The notes: generated from the sequence alone by a model not told the origin. A stretch of DNA of 64,000 nucleotides from Verrucomicrobiales bacterium (GCA_016795425.1 JAEUHG010000273.1:1-64000); one strand, 5' to 3'; shown: positions 27,613-36,910, counted from the first letter of the stretch. Numbers and translations: made by a program.

Positions 27613-28566
27613 TCACTCGACCTTCTTCAGCAGGCGGAAGACCTCGCTGTCAGTGGTTAGGACCACCGTGGTGTTCGGATCCAAGGTCTTCTGCCAGGTT
27701 TCGAGGATCTTGAGGAATCGATAGAATTCCGCGACTTCCTTGGAACCGCCGTACGCCTGCGCATAGATCGCCGAGGCCTTGGCATCCGCCTCGCCGCGCA
27801 AGGTCTGAACCTTGCGATAGGCTTCCGACTCGATCGAGCGCAGCTCCTTTTCGCGGTCGCCCAGAATACGGGCGGCGGCGCCCATTCCTTCCGAACGAAA
27901 GCGTTCCGCGATCTGCTGACGCTCGCTGATCATGCGCTGATAGATCGTCTGCACCACCGCCTCGTTGTAGTTGATGCGGGTGAATTGAACGTTCAGGAGT
28001 TGGATGCCAAAATCCTTGAGCTTTGGGGCAGCGCCCTCGAGGACTTGCTTCTCAAGGGTCACGCGGCCGAACCGGATAGGCGGCCAGACCACCTGGCGCC
28101 CGATGCCGTCCACCGAAGCCTCCTCCTGGGGCGGCTGACGATTCCGGTCGTTGCGCACAATCTCGATCAACTCATGGCTCGCCACGGCGTTGCGGATCTC
28201 GCTGCCGATGATGTCATCCAGCCGGCTCTGCGCGCTTCGTTCGTCGCGTAAGCGGAGGAAATAGGCTTCCGGATCACTGATCCGCCAGCGTGCAAAGGCG
28301 TCGACCACCAGATAGGTCTTGTCCTTGGTGGGCATCTCGCTCGGACGCCCGTCCCATTCGAGGGCGCGTTTCTCGATGCGATTGACCTCTTGAACAAAGG
28401 GAATCTTGAACCGCAGACCTGGCGTGGTGATCGCCGGTCCACGAGGATCGCCGAACTGCGTGATGATGACCTGCTCGGTCTCGTCGATGACGTAACATCC
28501 GCCGGAAATCACCATGCCCGCGAGGATGACGACTGCGATGCCGATGCCGCTCTTTAGGAAGCTCAT
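27613..28566 (-). CDS. hflC: HflC, SPFH-family regulator of FtsH
   Basis: A 317-residue membrane-anchored SPFH/prohibitin protein. It has one N-terminal hydrophobic segment (SGIGIAVVILAGMVISGGC), then the SPFH core VIITQFGDPRGPAITTPGLRF, and a long charged coiled coil (REKELRSIESEAYRKVQTL) ending with AYGGSKEVAEFYRFLKILETW, characteristic of HflC. With HflK it forms the large cage around the FtsH protease in the inner membrane. hflK ends 12 bp upstream, so the two are cotranscribed in the usual order. It is convergent with the haem-protein gene (65 bp gap). Confidence 0.95.
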   Translation of the reverse strand: MSFLKSGIGIAVVILAGMVISGGCYVIDETEQVIITQFGDPRGPAITTPGLRFKIPFVQEVNRIEKRALEWDGRPSEMPTKDKTYLVVDAFARWRISDPEAYFLRLRDERSAQSRLDDIIGSEIRNAVASHELIEIVRNDRNRQPPQEEASVDGIGRQVVWPPIRFGRVTLEKQVLEGAAPKLKDFGIQLLNVQFTRINYNEAVVQTIYQRMISERQQIAERFRSEGMGAAARILGDREKELRSIESEAYRKVQTLRGEADAKASAIYAQAYGGSKEVAEFYRFLKILETWQKTLDPNTTVVLTTDSEVFRLLKKVE

Positions 28567-28578
28567 GGTTGTCGTTGC

Positions 28579-29628
28579 TCAGGGGGTGGGAGGATTCGCC
28601 GGTCGCCTTACCGCAGGCATCGAGTCGTCGCCCAGGGGCAGGAAGGGGAGCAACTGATTCAGGCCGGCATCGATGACGACCCTTTTGCCGAGCCGGGGAA
28701 GCACTTCCTGGATGGCCTCGAGATAGAGCCGTTGTCGGGTGACCTCAGGCGCCTTCACATACTGTTCCAGGACCGATCGAAACCGGGCGGCGTCACCTTC
28801 GGCTTCGTTGACGCGTTTCGTCGAATAGCCCTCCGCCTCGCGGATCTTCTGGTCGGCGGCACCCCGCGCCTGGGGAATCGCCTTGTTGAATTCGCCCTTG
28901 GCCATGTTGATGGCGCGCTCCCGTTCCTGCTGGGCCTGATTCACCTCGTTGAAAGAGGCTTGCACGGGCTCCGGTGGGTTGACGTCCTTGAGCTGAACCT
29001 GATCGATGGTGATGCCCAGCTCATACAGGTTCGAGAGCTCCTGAAGACCCTTCAGCGCCTCGAACTCGATCTCCTGCCGGCCGACCGTGATCACTTCGTC
29101 CACGGTCCGGTCACCGACCACCTGCCGCATCACCGCCTCCGACACGTCGCGAAGGGTCAACTCGGGATCGCGAACGTGGAACAGGAACGCTTTGGGATCG
29201 CTGATGCGGAACTGGACCACCCATTCGACGAGCACCACGTTGAGATCACCGGTCACCATCCGCTTCTCCAACGGCCATTCCTCCTCGTTGCTGTACTGGT
29301 GGGAGAATGTGGCTCCGTAGGTTCCGAAGCCGAACTCCGCCTTGAGCTGGCGTTTCACCGGGAGTTTGCGGACGGACTCGATGCCCCACGGGAGCTTGAA
29401 ACGAAGTCCCGGGGTGACCGTGCGGTGGTACGCTCCGAACCGGAGCACCACGGCCTCCGAATCCGCCGGCACGGTGTAGTAAGCGGAGAACAGTCCAAAA
29501 ACCAGGAACAAGGCCACCACGACCACCGGCACCCGCGCCAGCCAGTATCCCAAGCGCAACATGGCCGGGCGCGACCACTCCCGCGGGGCGCCTCCCGGCG
29601 TGTTTGGTCGACGAGTCCAATTCGACAT
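28579..29628 (-). CDS. hflK: HflK, SPFH-family regulator of FtsH
   Basis: A 349-residue protein starting at ATG 29628 (MSNWTRRPN). After a short cytoplasmic tail it has one membrane segment (VPVVVVALFLVFGLFSAYY) and the SPFH core (ADSEAVVLRFGAYHRTVTPG). A coiled coil follows (KIREAEGYSTKRVNEAEGDA), then the family run RFRSVLEQYVKAPEVTRQRL typical of HflK. It lacks the Gly-rich N-terminus of the E. coli protein. It forms a complex with HflC. It is sandwiched between an SGNH hydrolase gene (22 bp upstream) and hflC (12 bp downstream). Confidence 0.95.
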   Translation of the reverse strand: MSNWTRRPNTPGGAPREWSRPAMLRLGYWLARVPVVVVALFLVFGLFSAYYTVPADSEAVVLRFGAYHRTVTPGLRFKLPWGIESVRKLPVKRQLKAEFGFGTYGATFSHQYSNEEEWPLEKRMVTGDLNVVLVEWVVQFRISDPKAFLFHVRDPELTLRDVSEAVMRQVVGDRTVDEVITVGRQEIEFEALKGLQELSNLYELGITIDQVQLKDVNPPEPVQASFNEVNQAQQERERAINMAKGEFNKAIPQARGAADQKIREAEGYSTKRVNEAEGDAARFRSVLEQYVKAPEVTRQRLYLEAIQEVLPRLGKRVVIDAGLNQLLPFLPLGDDSMPAVRRPANPPTP

Positions 29629-29650
29629 AGGTTGCCTTTCGCAGCTGGGA

Positions 29651-30718
29651 TCAGCGCCGCTTGGCGGACCACTCGATGGTGACCGCATTGCCACCCATGT
29701 CGGTCGTGGCCTTGCCAGCCAGCTTGCCGCCCTCCGACTTGCCGGTCATCTCATAGGTCATGCTGGATCCGTCCGGCCGATCCCGCTTCAGGGTCCACGA
29801 GACCTGCGAACCTTCGATTTTGCCATCCTTGAGTTCTATGAACCTTCCATCGGGGCGTTCGAACTTGCCGGTCAGCTTGGCGCCGTCCTGCTTCAAGGAG
29901 AACGGCATTTCGACGGGTTCACCATTGGGTCCGGGGACGGTTGCCACCCAATTCCCGCTCAGATCGGAAGCCCCGGCGGAGGCCGTTGATTTGACCGGCG
30001 TATCACCGAGAACCATCGCCAGTCGGGCTTCGATCGATTCCGCCCAGATCCCGTAAGCCTTGGTCGAGAGGTGCAGGTAATCGGGCATCAACTCCCTCGG
30101 AATGGTGCCGTCAGTGTTGAGAAACTTGTGGCCGAAATCCATCCAGTACACCTGCTCTTCGTCGGCCAGTTTTTGGATGATCTGATTGACCTGAAGAACC
30201 TTGCCGCGCTGGGGCGACGGGTTTTCGCTGCGCGGAAAGATCGGAACCAGCAGGACTTTGATGCCCGGGATCTTCTCTTTCAGCTTGGCGACGATGGCGC
30301 CGACGCCATCGGCGATCTGTTCGACGGTGTTGTCTTCGCCATTGGAGTTATTGGTGCCGATCATCACCACCGCCGCCTTGGGCTTCACTCCGGACAGATT
30401 ACCGTTGTCCAGACGCCACAGGACGTGCTGGGTGCGGTCCCCACCGATCCCCAGATTCAAGGCGTTCCGATGGGAATAATAGGTCTCCCAAACGGATTTC
30501 CCCGCCCCTTCCCATCCCTGGGTGATCGAGTCGCCGATGAAGAGCACCTGGGACTTCTCGCCGAGGTTGGCGACATTGGTGTTGATCGAAGCGTGACGTC
30601 GTTGCCAGCCCTCCTCCGGGCGCGGGGCCGGTTCGACGGCGGAATGAGCCAGAGCGGTCAACGGCATCAGCAGCGGCGCCAGCAGCGCCAGAGTTAGAAC
30701 GGGCAAGGTCGGGTTCAT
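29651..30718 (-). CDS. Secreted SGNH/GDSL hydrolase with C-terminal beta domain
   Basis: A 355-residue exported esterase-like protein. Signal peptide: VLTLALLAPLLMPLTALAHS. SGNH blocks are all present: I FIGDSITQGW (nucleophile Ser), II LNLGIGGDRT (Gly), III VMIGTNNSNG (Asn), V MPDYLHLSTKAY (Asp and His). It resembles the platelet-activating-factor acetylhydrolase-like carbohydrate esterases. From about residue 250 a separate ~105-residue beta domain follows (LSGNWVATVPGPNG, LKQDGAKLTGKFE, MTGKSEGGKLAGKA). That domain looks like the repeat seen in many exported verrucomicrobial enzymes. It is the first gene of the run leading into hflK and hflC; a functional link to FtsH regulation is not obvious. 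Confidence 0.9.
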   Translation of the reverse strand: MNPTLPVLTLALLAPLLMPLTALAHSAVEPAPRPEEGWQRRHASINTNVANLGEKSQVLFIGDSITQGWEGAGKSVWETYYSHRNALNLGIGGDRTQHVLWRLDNGNLSGVKPKAAVVMIGTNNSNGEDNTVEQIADGVGAIVAKLKEKIPGIKVLLVPIFPRSENPSPQRGKVLQVNQIIQKLADEEQVYWMDFGHKFLNTDGTIPRELMPDYLHLSTKAYGIWAESIEARLAMVLGDTPVKSTASAGASDLSGNWVATVPGPNGEPVEMPFSLKQDGAKLTGKFERPDGRFIELKDGKIEGSQVSWTLKRDRPDGSSMTYEMTGKSEGGKLAGKATTDMGGNAVTIEWSAKRR

Positions 30719-30822
30719 ACGGGTTGAAGCGCCCCCATGACACGCGACCCTGACCTTCAGCGCAAGCGACGATCAGCCCCCAACCCATCGCCACCCAGGG
30801 GTCTCTGCGGTAGGTTGGGTTC

Positions 30823-33800
30823 GTGAATCGATGCCTGCGTCGTCCATGGTCCGAGCCGGTGGCCTTGCCTCTCGCCCGCCTCGCCGGACTCACGACCCTC
30901 CTTCTGCACCTTGCCGCGGCTACGGCCGAGATCGTCCCGTTCGTACTGCCATGGGACGACGTCTCCCAAGGCCCGACCGATCTCTCATCCCTCAATCGGC
31001 CGATCGAGGAAAGCACCCGGGTCATCGTCGATGCCGACGGTCATTTCCGTGCGGGCCAGGAACGCATCCGATTTCTCGGGGTGAATTTCGCCGGCGACTC
31101 GCCGTTCATGCCCACCAACAAGGCGGATGCGGTGGCCGGCCGACTCGCCAAGTTCGGGGTGAACAGTGTGCGGTTCCACCACATGGACGCGCCGTGGGCG
31201 ACCGGCGGCGGCCTGCTTCGCTACACGACCACCTCCAGTCGCGAAATTCAACCGGCCCAACTCGAACGGGTTCACTATCTCGTAGCGGCCCTGGCACGCC
31301 GCGGCATCTACGCCAACCTGAATCTGCTGGTGGGTCGCGAATACCGGCGCGGTGATGGCCTGGGCGATGCCATCACCACCTTGGATTGGAAGGACCAGCA
31401 CCTCGTCGGCCTAGTGAACGACACGGCACTTCAGTGGCATAAGGAGTACGCCACCCGGTTGCTCACCCCGACCAACCGATTCACCGGGCTACCCCTGGCG
31501 CGTGATCCCGCCGTCGCCTTCGTCGAAATCCTCAACGAGAACGGCCTTATCCAAAAATGGTACGAGGGAAATCTCGATGCCTGGCCGGCGGTCTTAGCGG
31601 GCGACGTCCAGATGCGGTGGAACCGCTGGCTCGCCGAACGATACACCGACGAGGCCGCTTTACTCGCTGCCTGGAAGCCCCTCCAACTACCGCTGCAGGC
31701 CAACCTCCTGCGCAACGGTTCTTTCTCCAGCGGAACAAGCTCCTGGAATCTCGAGCAGCACGCAGGGGCGGCGGCGGCGGTCGCGCGCACCCTCGACAAC
31801 GAGGGTACCGCGTCCGCCCGCATCACCGTGACCAAGCCGGGCACGGAAGGTTGGCACGTGCAGTTTAATCAACCGGCCATCCCGGTCGCCCAGGGCCAGC
31901 TGTACACCCTGACGTTCGCGGCCAAAGCCGACCGCGAAACCCAACTGGACGTCGCCATCATGCAAGCCCATGAACCATGGCAGACCATTGGCTTCGCCAA
32001 ATCGTTCGCCATCGGAACCCAATGGCGCTGGTTCACCAATACCCTGTTTGGCACACCGACCGTCGCCCTCGACTCCAATGCGCGGGTGAACTTCGGGGGC
32101 ATGGGCTCGCGAACCGGAGTGGTTTGGGTCGCCGACGTGCGGTTCCAAAAGGGCGGCCAGGTCGGCCAGCCACCCGCCGGTACCTCGCTCAACCAGGGCA
32201 ACCTCCCGCCGGTCCTTTACGCGGGCGACGGATTCACGGGCACTCCGGATATCCGCAGGGACTGGATCCGTTTTCTGCGCGACACCGAAATCGGCTACTA
32301 CGACGCCATGGCCGGCCACTTGCGCACCAACTGCGGATACCCGGGCTTGATCTTCGGCACCATCATGGCCAACAGCCCTGCGAGTGTTCAAAGCCGGCTC
32401 GATGTCATCGATGGACACGCCTATTGGCAGCATCCGCAGTTCCCTGCGACACCGTGGGACCCGATTCGTTGGACCGTCGCCAACGTGCCCCTCTTTGCCG
32501 CCTCTCCCGAGGCCAATCCGCTTGCTCTGCTCGCCCGTCAACGGCTCCAAGGCAAACCGTTCACAGTCACCGAATATCAGCATTCCTCACCCAACTCCTT
32601 TGGCGCGGAAGGTCCGCTCCTGCTGGCTGCGCAGGCGTCGGCCCAAGATTGGGACGGGTTGTGGCTCTTCGATTACGGCCCCGGGAACGACAGTGTCGCG
32701 ATGGGCAAGTTTCGTGGTTTTTTCGACATCGCCCAGCACCCGACCAAGATGGCGAATCTCCTGCTGGCAGCGCATCTGTTTCGGCGGGGCGACGCCCAAC
32801 CGCTTGCCAACCAGATCGTATTGAACCTGCGTCCCGAACAGGAAATCGATCTGCTGCTGGGACGCGCCTCGGCATGGAGTGTCTTTCACGCGGGCCTCCT
32901 AGGGCTTCCCGACCCCTGGTCGTTGACCAACCGCGTGGCGGTCGCCTATGGCGATAACCCGACGGGTTTGGACATCCTGCCGGAAACGCCGCCCGCGTCA
33001 GGCCCGCAGCAAACCCAATGGCACCAGGCGGGAACCAACCGCTGGGTCACCGTCCAAACCCCGCGAACTCGGGTCGCCCTCGGACACCTCGGAGCAGCCT
33101 CCTTAGACCTGGGGGAGTTGAGCTTCCAGGTCACTCCCCAACAAATGCCCTTTGCCACCATCGGCGCCACCGTCACCACCGGCAGGGCGTTCACTAACGG
33201 CACTTTTGTCCTGGTCGCCAGCGGCTGGATCGAAAACACCGGCATGCGCTGGACCGACGCCACCAAAACCTCCGTTGGCAACCAATGGGGATCCGGTCCG
33301 ACGCTGATCGAAGTGATTCCGTTCCGACTCTCCCTGCCTGTTGCGGCCGGGAGAGTTCGCGCATGGAGTCTCGACGAGCGCGGCCAGCGCAAAGCGTCGA
33401 TCCCCATTCAAGCGCCAGGTGCCGACACCAGTGTCCTGGCTCCTCCGCCCGGGACCGCCACGCTCTGGTATGAAGTCGAAGTCAGCGGACCCACATCCAC
33501 CGCGTTCGAAGATTGGCGGCGCCTTGAATTCGGTCCGGAGGAATTGGCGGACCCGAGGATCAGCGGTCCGGAAGCCGCTCCGGCGGGCGACGGGATTCCC
33601 AACCTGACCAAGTACGCCTTCGGATTGCCGGCGAAGAAACCCGCGAACCGTCGTGATCTTGCCTCATGGGGAGTGCGATCCACCCCGGTGGGACCGGTGC
33701 TATGGCTGGCCCACCCAAGTCCCCCCAACAGCGCCGACGCCAGGATCGAGACCTTGGCATCGTCCAGCCTCGGGGGGTGGCAAAAGGTGGAATCCACACC

Positions 33801-33900
33801 TCGCGAAGGGGGCGAACAACGCGAGAGCCTGCTCCCCATCGCGCCTGACTCGCCGGCAACCGGATTCCTCAAACTTCAGGTCCGCGCCGCCGGACCGTAG
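30823..33900 (+). CDS. Secreted GH5-like glycoside hydrolase with a CBM inside the catalytic domain
   Basis: A 1025-residue secreted enzyme. Signal: LAGLTTLLLHLAAATAE. The TIM-barrel starts at about residue 82 (IRFLGVNFAGDSPFMP, GVNSVRFHHMD). The predicted acid/base is Glu239 in VEILNENG, the Asn-Glu pair of clan GH-A. Residues ~293-445 are a CBM4/9-like jelly roll (NLLRNGSFSSGTSSWNLEQ ... VVWVADVRFQKGG). The barrel then resumes (RRDWIRFLRDTEIGYYDAM; LDVIDGHAYW), and the predicted nucleophile is Glu584 in TVTEYQHS. After a beta domain (~690-860), the C-terminus has GDGIPNLTKYAFGLP, an ending typical of secreted PVC proteins. The start is divergent from the SGNH gene with 104 bp between them. 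The polysaccharide substrate is unknown. Confidence 0.88.
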   Translation: MNRCLRRPWSEPVALPLARLAGLTTLLLHLAAATAEIVPFVLPWDDVSQGPTDLSSLNRPIEESTRVIVDADGHFRAGQERIRFLGVNFAGDSPFMPTNKADAVAGRLAKFGVNSVRFHHMDAPWATGGGLLRYTTTSSREIQPAQLERVHYLVAALARRGIYANLNLLVGREYRRGDGLGDAITTLDWKDQHLVGLVNDTALQWHKEYATRLLTPTNRFTGLPLARDPAVAFVEILNENGLIQKWYEGNLDAWPAVLAGDVQMRWNRWLAERYTDEAALLAAWKPLQLPLQANLLRNGSFSSGTSSWNLEQHAGAAAAVARTLDNEGTASARITVTKPGTEGWHVQFNQPAIPVAQGQLYTLTFAAKADRETQLDVAIMQAHEPWQTIGFAKSFAIGTQWRWFTNTLFGTPTVALDSNARVNFGGMGSRTGVVWVADVRFQKGGQVGQPPAGTSLNQGNLPPVLYAGDGFTGTPDIRRDWIRFLRDTEIGYYDAMAGHLRTNCGYPGLIFGTIMANSPASVQSRLDVIDGHAYWQHPQFPATPWDPIRWTVANVPLFAASPEANPLALLARQRLQGKPFTVTEYQHSSPNSFGAEGPLLLAAQASAQDWDGLWLFDYGPGNDSVAMGKFRGFFDIAQHPTKMANLLLAAHLFRRGDAQPLANQIVLNLRPEQEIDLLLGRASAWSVFHAGLLGLPDPWSLTNRVAVAYGDNPTGLDILPETPPASGPQQTQWHQAGTNRWVTVQTPRTRVALGHLGAASLDLGELSFQVTPQQMPFATIGATVTTGRAFTNGTFVLVASGWIENTGMRWTDATKTSVGNQWGSGPTLIEVIPFRLSLPVAAGRVRAWSLDERGQRKASIPIQAPGADTSVLAPPPGTATLWYEVEVSGPTSTAFEDWRRLEFGPEELADPRISGPEAAPAGDGIPNLTKYAFGLPAKKPANRRDLASWGVRSTPVGPVLWLAHPSPPNSADARIETLASSSLGGWQKVESTPREGGEQRESLLPIAPDSPATGFLKLQVRAAGP

Positions 33901-33952
33901 GCCACCGGATTCACTCGACTTCACCGCGGCGCGCGACGGGGTGCACCGCCGA

Positions 33953-35191
33953 CTACCGGCGTTTGCGCCCGGCGGGAGCGGCGTAATAGCCGCTGCTTCC
34001 CACGCGTCCCCCGCGCACCCTTCCCGTAGGCAAGGCATGGCGGCGACCTTCGTCCAGGACGATGGCGTACTGGTAATCAAACCCCTCGAGCTTCACTCGC
34101 TCGATCTTTTGGTGGATGAACTTCTCGATGGCCGCCACCCGCGGCGCATCTTCGGTGAGCATGAGGGTCAGCGCATCGCCGGAGGCCTGGGCCCGGCCGG
34201 TGCGGCCGATGCGGTGAACATAATCCTCCGGATGTTCGGGCACGTCGTAATTGATCACATGGGTGACATCCGCGATGTCGAGCCCACGCGCCGCGATGTC
34301 GGTCGCCACCAACACCTCGAAGCGCCCCTCGCGAAACCCATCGAGGGCCTGCTGCCGCTCCTTTTGCGAACGATCCGAATGAATGACTGCCGCCTTGTGA
34401 TTCCTGAGTTTGAGCAGTCGAGCGACACGGTCGGCACCCCGGCGAGTCCGGCAGAACACGATGACGCTCTCCCAGTGCACCTGCTCGAGCAGGGCCAGCA
34501 TGAGCTGCTGCTTTTGGGATTCCGCGACCGGGTAAAGCACGTGTTTGACGGTCTCCGCCGGTGAACGCCGTTGCCCGATCTGCACCGTCACGGGATCATG
34601 CATCGCCCATCGGATCAAACCCTCGATCTCCGGAGGCACCGTCGCGGAAAAGAGCGCGGTGTGCCGCTTTCGCGGACACTCCCCCACGATGCGCTTCACA
34701 TCCGGAAGAAATCCCATGTCCAACATGCGATCCGCTTCGTCGAGGACCAGGTGGCTGACGTTACGAAGGCTCAGCGCCTTCTGTCGCAGGTGATCCAGCA
34801 ATCGTCCTGGAGTCGCGACGACGATGTCGATGCCGCGCCGGAACGCATCGCGTTGCCGCTCATAGCCGACGCCGCCATAGACGACCACCCCGCGGAGGTT
34901 GGTAAACCGGGAGAGCTTGGCGAGCATCTCGCCGGTCTGCGCGGCAAGCTCGCGAGTGGGCTCCAGGATCAGCAGTCGCGGCCCCACGCGGTCGTGTTCT
35001 CCCAAGGCATGCAGAATCGGCAGGCCGAAGGCGGCGGTCTTTCCTGTCCCGGTTTGGGCGGATCCGATGATGTCTTTTCCGGCCAGGATGTGAGGGATCG
35101 CCTGGATCTGAATCGGAGTGGGTTCGGTGTATCCCAACTCTCGAACCGCTTCGAGCAGCGGGGAACTCAAGCCTAACTTGGCAAATGGCAC
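33953..35191 (-). CDS. rhlE: DEAD-box RNA helicase, RhlE type
   Basis: A 412-residue ATP-dependent RNA helicase with all core motifs in order: Q motif (YTEPTPIQIQAIP), I (AQTGTGKT), Ia (PTRELAAQ), Ib (TPGRL), II (VLDEADRMLDMGF), III (SATVP), IV (VIVFCRTRRGADR), V (ATDIAARGLDIADV) and VI (HRIGRTGRAQ). The short basic tail (GRVRGGRVGSSGYYAAPAGRKRR) fits the RhlE branch, which unwinds structured RNA in ribosome assembly and RNA decay. Subfamily assignment is by resemblance only. It is convergent with the glycoside hydrolase gene (52 bp). Start ATG 35191. Confidence 0.95.
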   Translation of the reverse strand: MPFAKLGLSSPLLEAVRELGYTEPTPIQIQAIPHILAGKDIIGSAQTGTGKTAAFGLPILHALGEHDRVGPRLLILEPTRELAAQTGEMLAKLSRFTNLRGVVVYGGVGYERQRDAFRRGIDIVVATPGRLLDHLRQKALSLRNVSHLVLDEADRMLDMGFLPDVKRIVGECPRKRHTALFSATVPPEIEGLIRWAMHDPVTVQIGQRRSPAETVKHVLYPVAESQKQQLMLALLEQVHWESVIVFCRTRRGADRVARLLKLRNHKAAVIHSDRSQKERQQALDGFREGRFEVLVATDIAARGLDIADVTHVINYDVPEHPEDYVHRIGRTGRAQASGDALTLMLTEDAPRVAAIEKFIHQKIERVKLEGFDYQYAIVLDEGRRHALPTGRVRGGRVGSSGYYAAPAGRKRR

Positions 35192-35655
35192 AGCCCCTTG
35201 TACTCGCTCCGCGGGCTCGCGGAAAGCGTTTCAATCCGGCACGGGGCGGTCCGCCGGGATGACCCCAGGGGTCCCGTCGCACCCCAGCGCCCACCCCGGC
35301 TCCGGAAAACGCCGCCGCGGAGCCCCCTGGGAGTCAGATTCCCCACCGTCCCAACTTCCGCAATCCCAGCAACTTCACACCGTCATCGCCGGCTCATGAA
35401 ACGAACGAGTCCTGGCACCCACACGGAAGGTTTTTGGTGCCAGGACTCAATGCCCCGCCCAACTCGGACGCGGGCCGGCGCGGATTCTCGGTGCGGAAGA
35501 CGATCCGCCTCCGAAGGACGTCCCACGCCTTCATACTCATATACGGCTGAATCCGCCCAAGGTTACGCACGTATTTTGCGATCCTTAGGCCGCAATTTGG
35601 CCAATACCCAATCCTGTCCCGCTTCCACCGAGGCGCCCTCGACGGATGCACCAGG
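35192..35655. other. Intergenic region with one perfect palindrome
   Basis: 464 bp between the upstream ends of the helicase gene and the sugar-phosphate cyclase stop. It should hold the helicase promoter. The one clear structure is the 13-bp inverted repeat at 35407-35448. A minus-strand frame of 85 codons (35394-35651) crosses it, has no recognisable domain, and is not called a gene. Confidence 0.6.
35407..35448. repeat. Perfect 13-bp inverted repeat (REP-like hairpin)
   Basis: The arms GAGTCCTGGCACC (35407-35419) and GGTGCCAGGACTC (35436-35448) are exact reverse complements with a 16-nt spacer ending in TTTTT. Neither side is followed by the T-run expected of an intrinsic terminator, so it looks more like a repetitive extragenic palindrome or a protein-binding site. 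A loosely similar CAGGCACCTT occurs at about 9551, between the GH63 and aquaporin genes. Confidence 0.6.
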
Positions 35656-36894
35656 TCAGAACGCCGGCCTCAACCGGTGCCGATCGCGAAGTTCCTCCAA
35701 TGCGGCCACAACCCACCCCCGCGTAACCTCGTGAACCTCAAACCCGGCGCCGATGCCCTTCAACAGAGTAATGGTCAATTGGCCGCCCAGATGCTCGCGG
35801 AATTCCTCCAAACCCTGGAGCAATACCAGATCGTGTTTCGAATCCGCGTAGTGAAGTTCGTTCGCGTACAACGAGAAGCCGAGACCTTCGAGCAATCGCA
35901 AGACCCGGTCCGCTGCTGCGCCGTCGAGCCAGCCAGCGTTTCGAGAATAAATGACATCGAGGGCCACTCCAATGGCCACCGCCTCGCCATGCCGAATGCG
36001 ATAATCCGATAGCGGCTCCAGCTTGTGTGCGGACCAATGGCCGAAATCTAGAGGACGGGCTGATCCAAACTCGAACGGATCGCCACTGTTGGCGATGTGG
36101 TTCAAATGCAATTCGGCAGAGCGATGAATCACGGACCGCATCGCGTCGGCGTCGAACCGTGCCAATTTCGCCACCGACTGCTCCATGAACTCAAAAAATG
36201 CGACATCCCGAATGCACGCCACCTTGACCGCCTCCGAAAGACCGGCGCGTCGATCGCGATCGGGCAAGGAATCAAGGAAGGCGAAGTCGTTGATGACCGC
36301 ATAAGGCGGCGCGAAGGTGCCGACAAAATTCTTCTTACCAAACGCGTTGATTCCGTTCTTCACACCGACCCCTGAATCCGCTTGTGCCAGAGTGGTGGTG
36401 GGCAGGCGCACGTGCCGTACCCCGCGATGGGCCGTCGCAGCCGCCAAACCCACCATGTCCAACAACGCCCCGCCCCCCACGGCCAGCAGGTAGTTGTGAC
36501 GGTCGATGTGATGCCGATCCACCGCCTCGTGCACGTGTGAAACATGAAAATAGGCGTTCTTCACTCGCTCGCCCCCTTCGACGCGGAGCGGTGAGCAAAC
36601 CAGTTCGACGGCATCGGCTTGGGCCTCGAACCACGCTTCGATCAAGGGCACCAAACTCGGTTGCGCCTGGGCCAGACCGTCATCCACGACCACCAGAGCC
36701 CTGGCACGACGGGCGCCGTCCGCCCGCACCAGAACGTCGCGCAACAACCGATTGTCTGCGCCGAAAACCCCGTCGGTGAAATGTACCTGGTGCCGAAACG
36801 TCACGCGCACATCGCGCTCGATACACGGAAACACGTGCCGATTCTTAAGTTGGAACCGCTCCCAAACCAGCGCATAAATCCGTTGCCCGTCCAC
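35656..36894 (-). CDS. EboD-like 3-dehydroquinate-synthase-family sugar-phosphate cyclase
   Basis: A 412-residue NAD- and metal-dependent cyclase of the dehydroquinate synthase superfamily. Visible features are the NAD-binding LAVGGGALLDMVGL, the substrate loop LAQADSGVGVKNG followed by INAFGKKNFVG, and metal ligands in AGLSEAVKVA (Glu), LDFGHWSAHKLE (His) and YRIRHGEAVAIGV (His). The N-terminal YDVHFT-like block (HQVHFTDGVFGADN) and GVGVKNGINAFGKKN are closer to EboD of the eustigmatophyte/bacterial 'ebo' cluster than to AroB. No other ebo gene is present, so the product is unknown. Start is GTG 36894, only 16 bp from the divergent ATG of the TPR gene. It may make a cyclitol precursor rather than shikimate. 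Confidence 0.85.
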   Translation of the reverse strand: MDGQRIYALVWERFQLKNRHVFPCIERDVRVTFRHQVHFTDGVFGADNRLLRDVLVRADGARRARALVVVDDGLAQAQPSLVPLIEAWFEAQADAVELVCSPLRVEGGERVKNAYFHVSHVHEAVDRHHIDRHNYLLAVGGGALLDMVGLAAATAHRGVRHVRLPTTTLAQADSGVGVKNGINAFGKKNFVGTFAPPYAVINDFAFLDSLPDRDRRAGLSEAVKVACIRDVAFFEFMEQSVAKLARFDADAMRSVIHRSAELHLNHIANSGDPFEFGSARPLDFGHWSAHKLEPLSDYRIRHGEAVAIGVALDVIYSRNAGWLDGAAADRVLRLLEGLGFSLYANELHYADSKHDLVLLQGLEEFREHLGGQLTITLLKGIGAGFEVHEVTRGWVVAALEELRDRHRLRPAF

Positions 36895-36910
36895 AGCGCC
36901 ACCCCGCCGA

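Noticed and set aside
35407..35448. Reading the palindrome as a rho-independent terminator
   Set aside because: The T-run is in the loop, not after the stem, and the nearest upstream gene end in either direction does not lie just before it.
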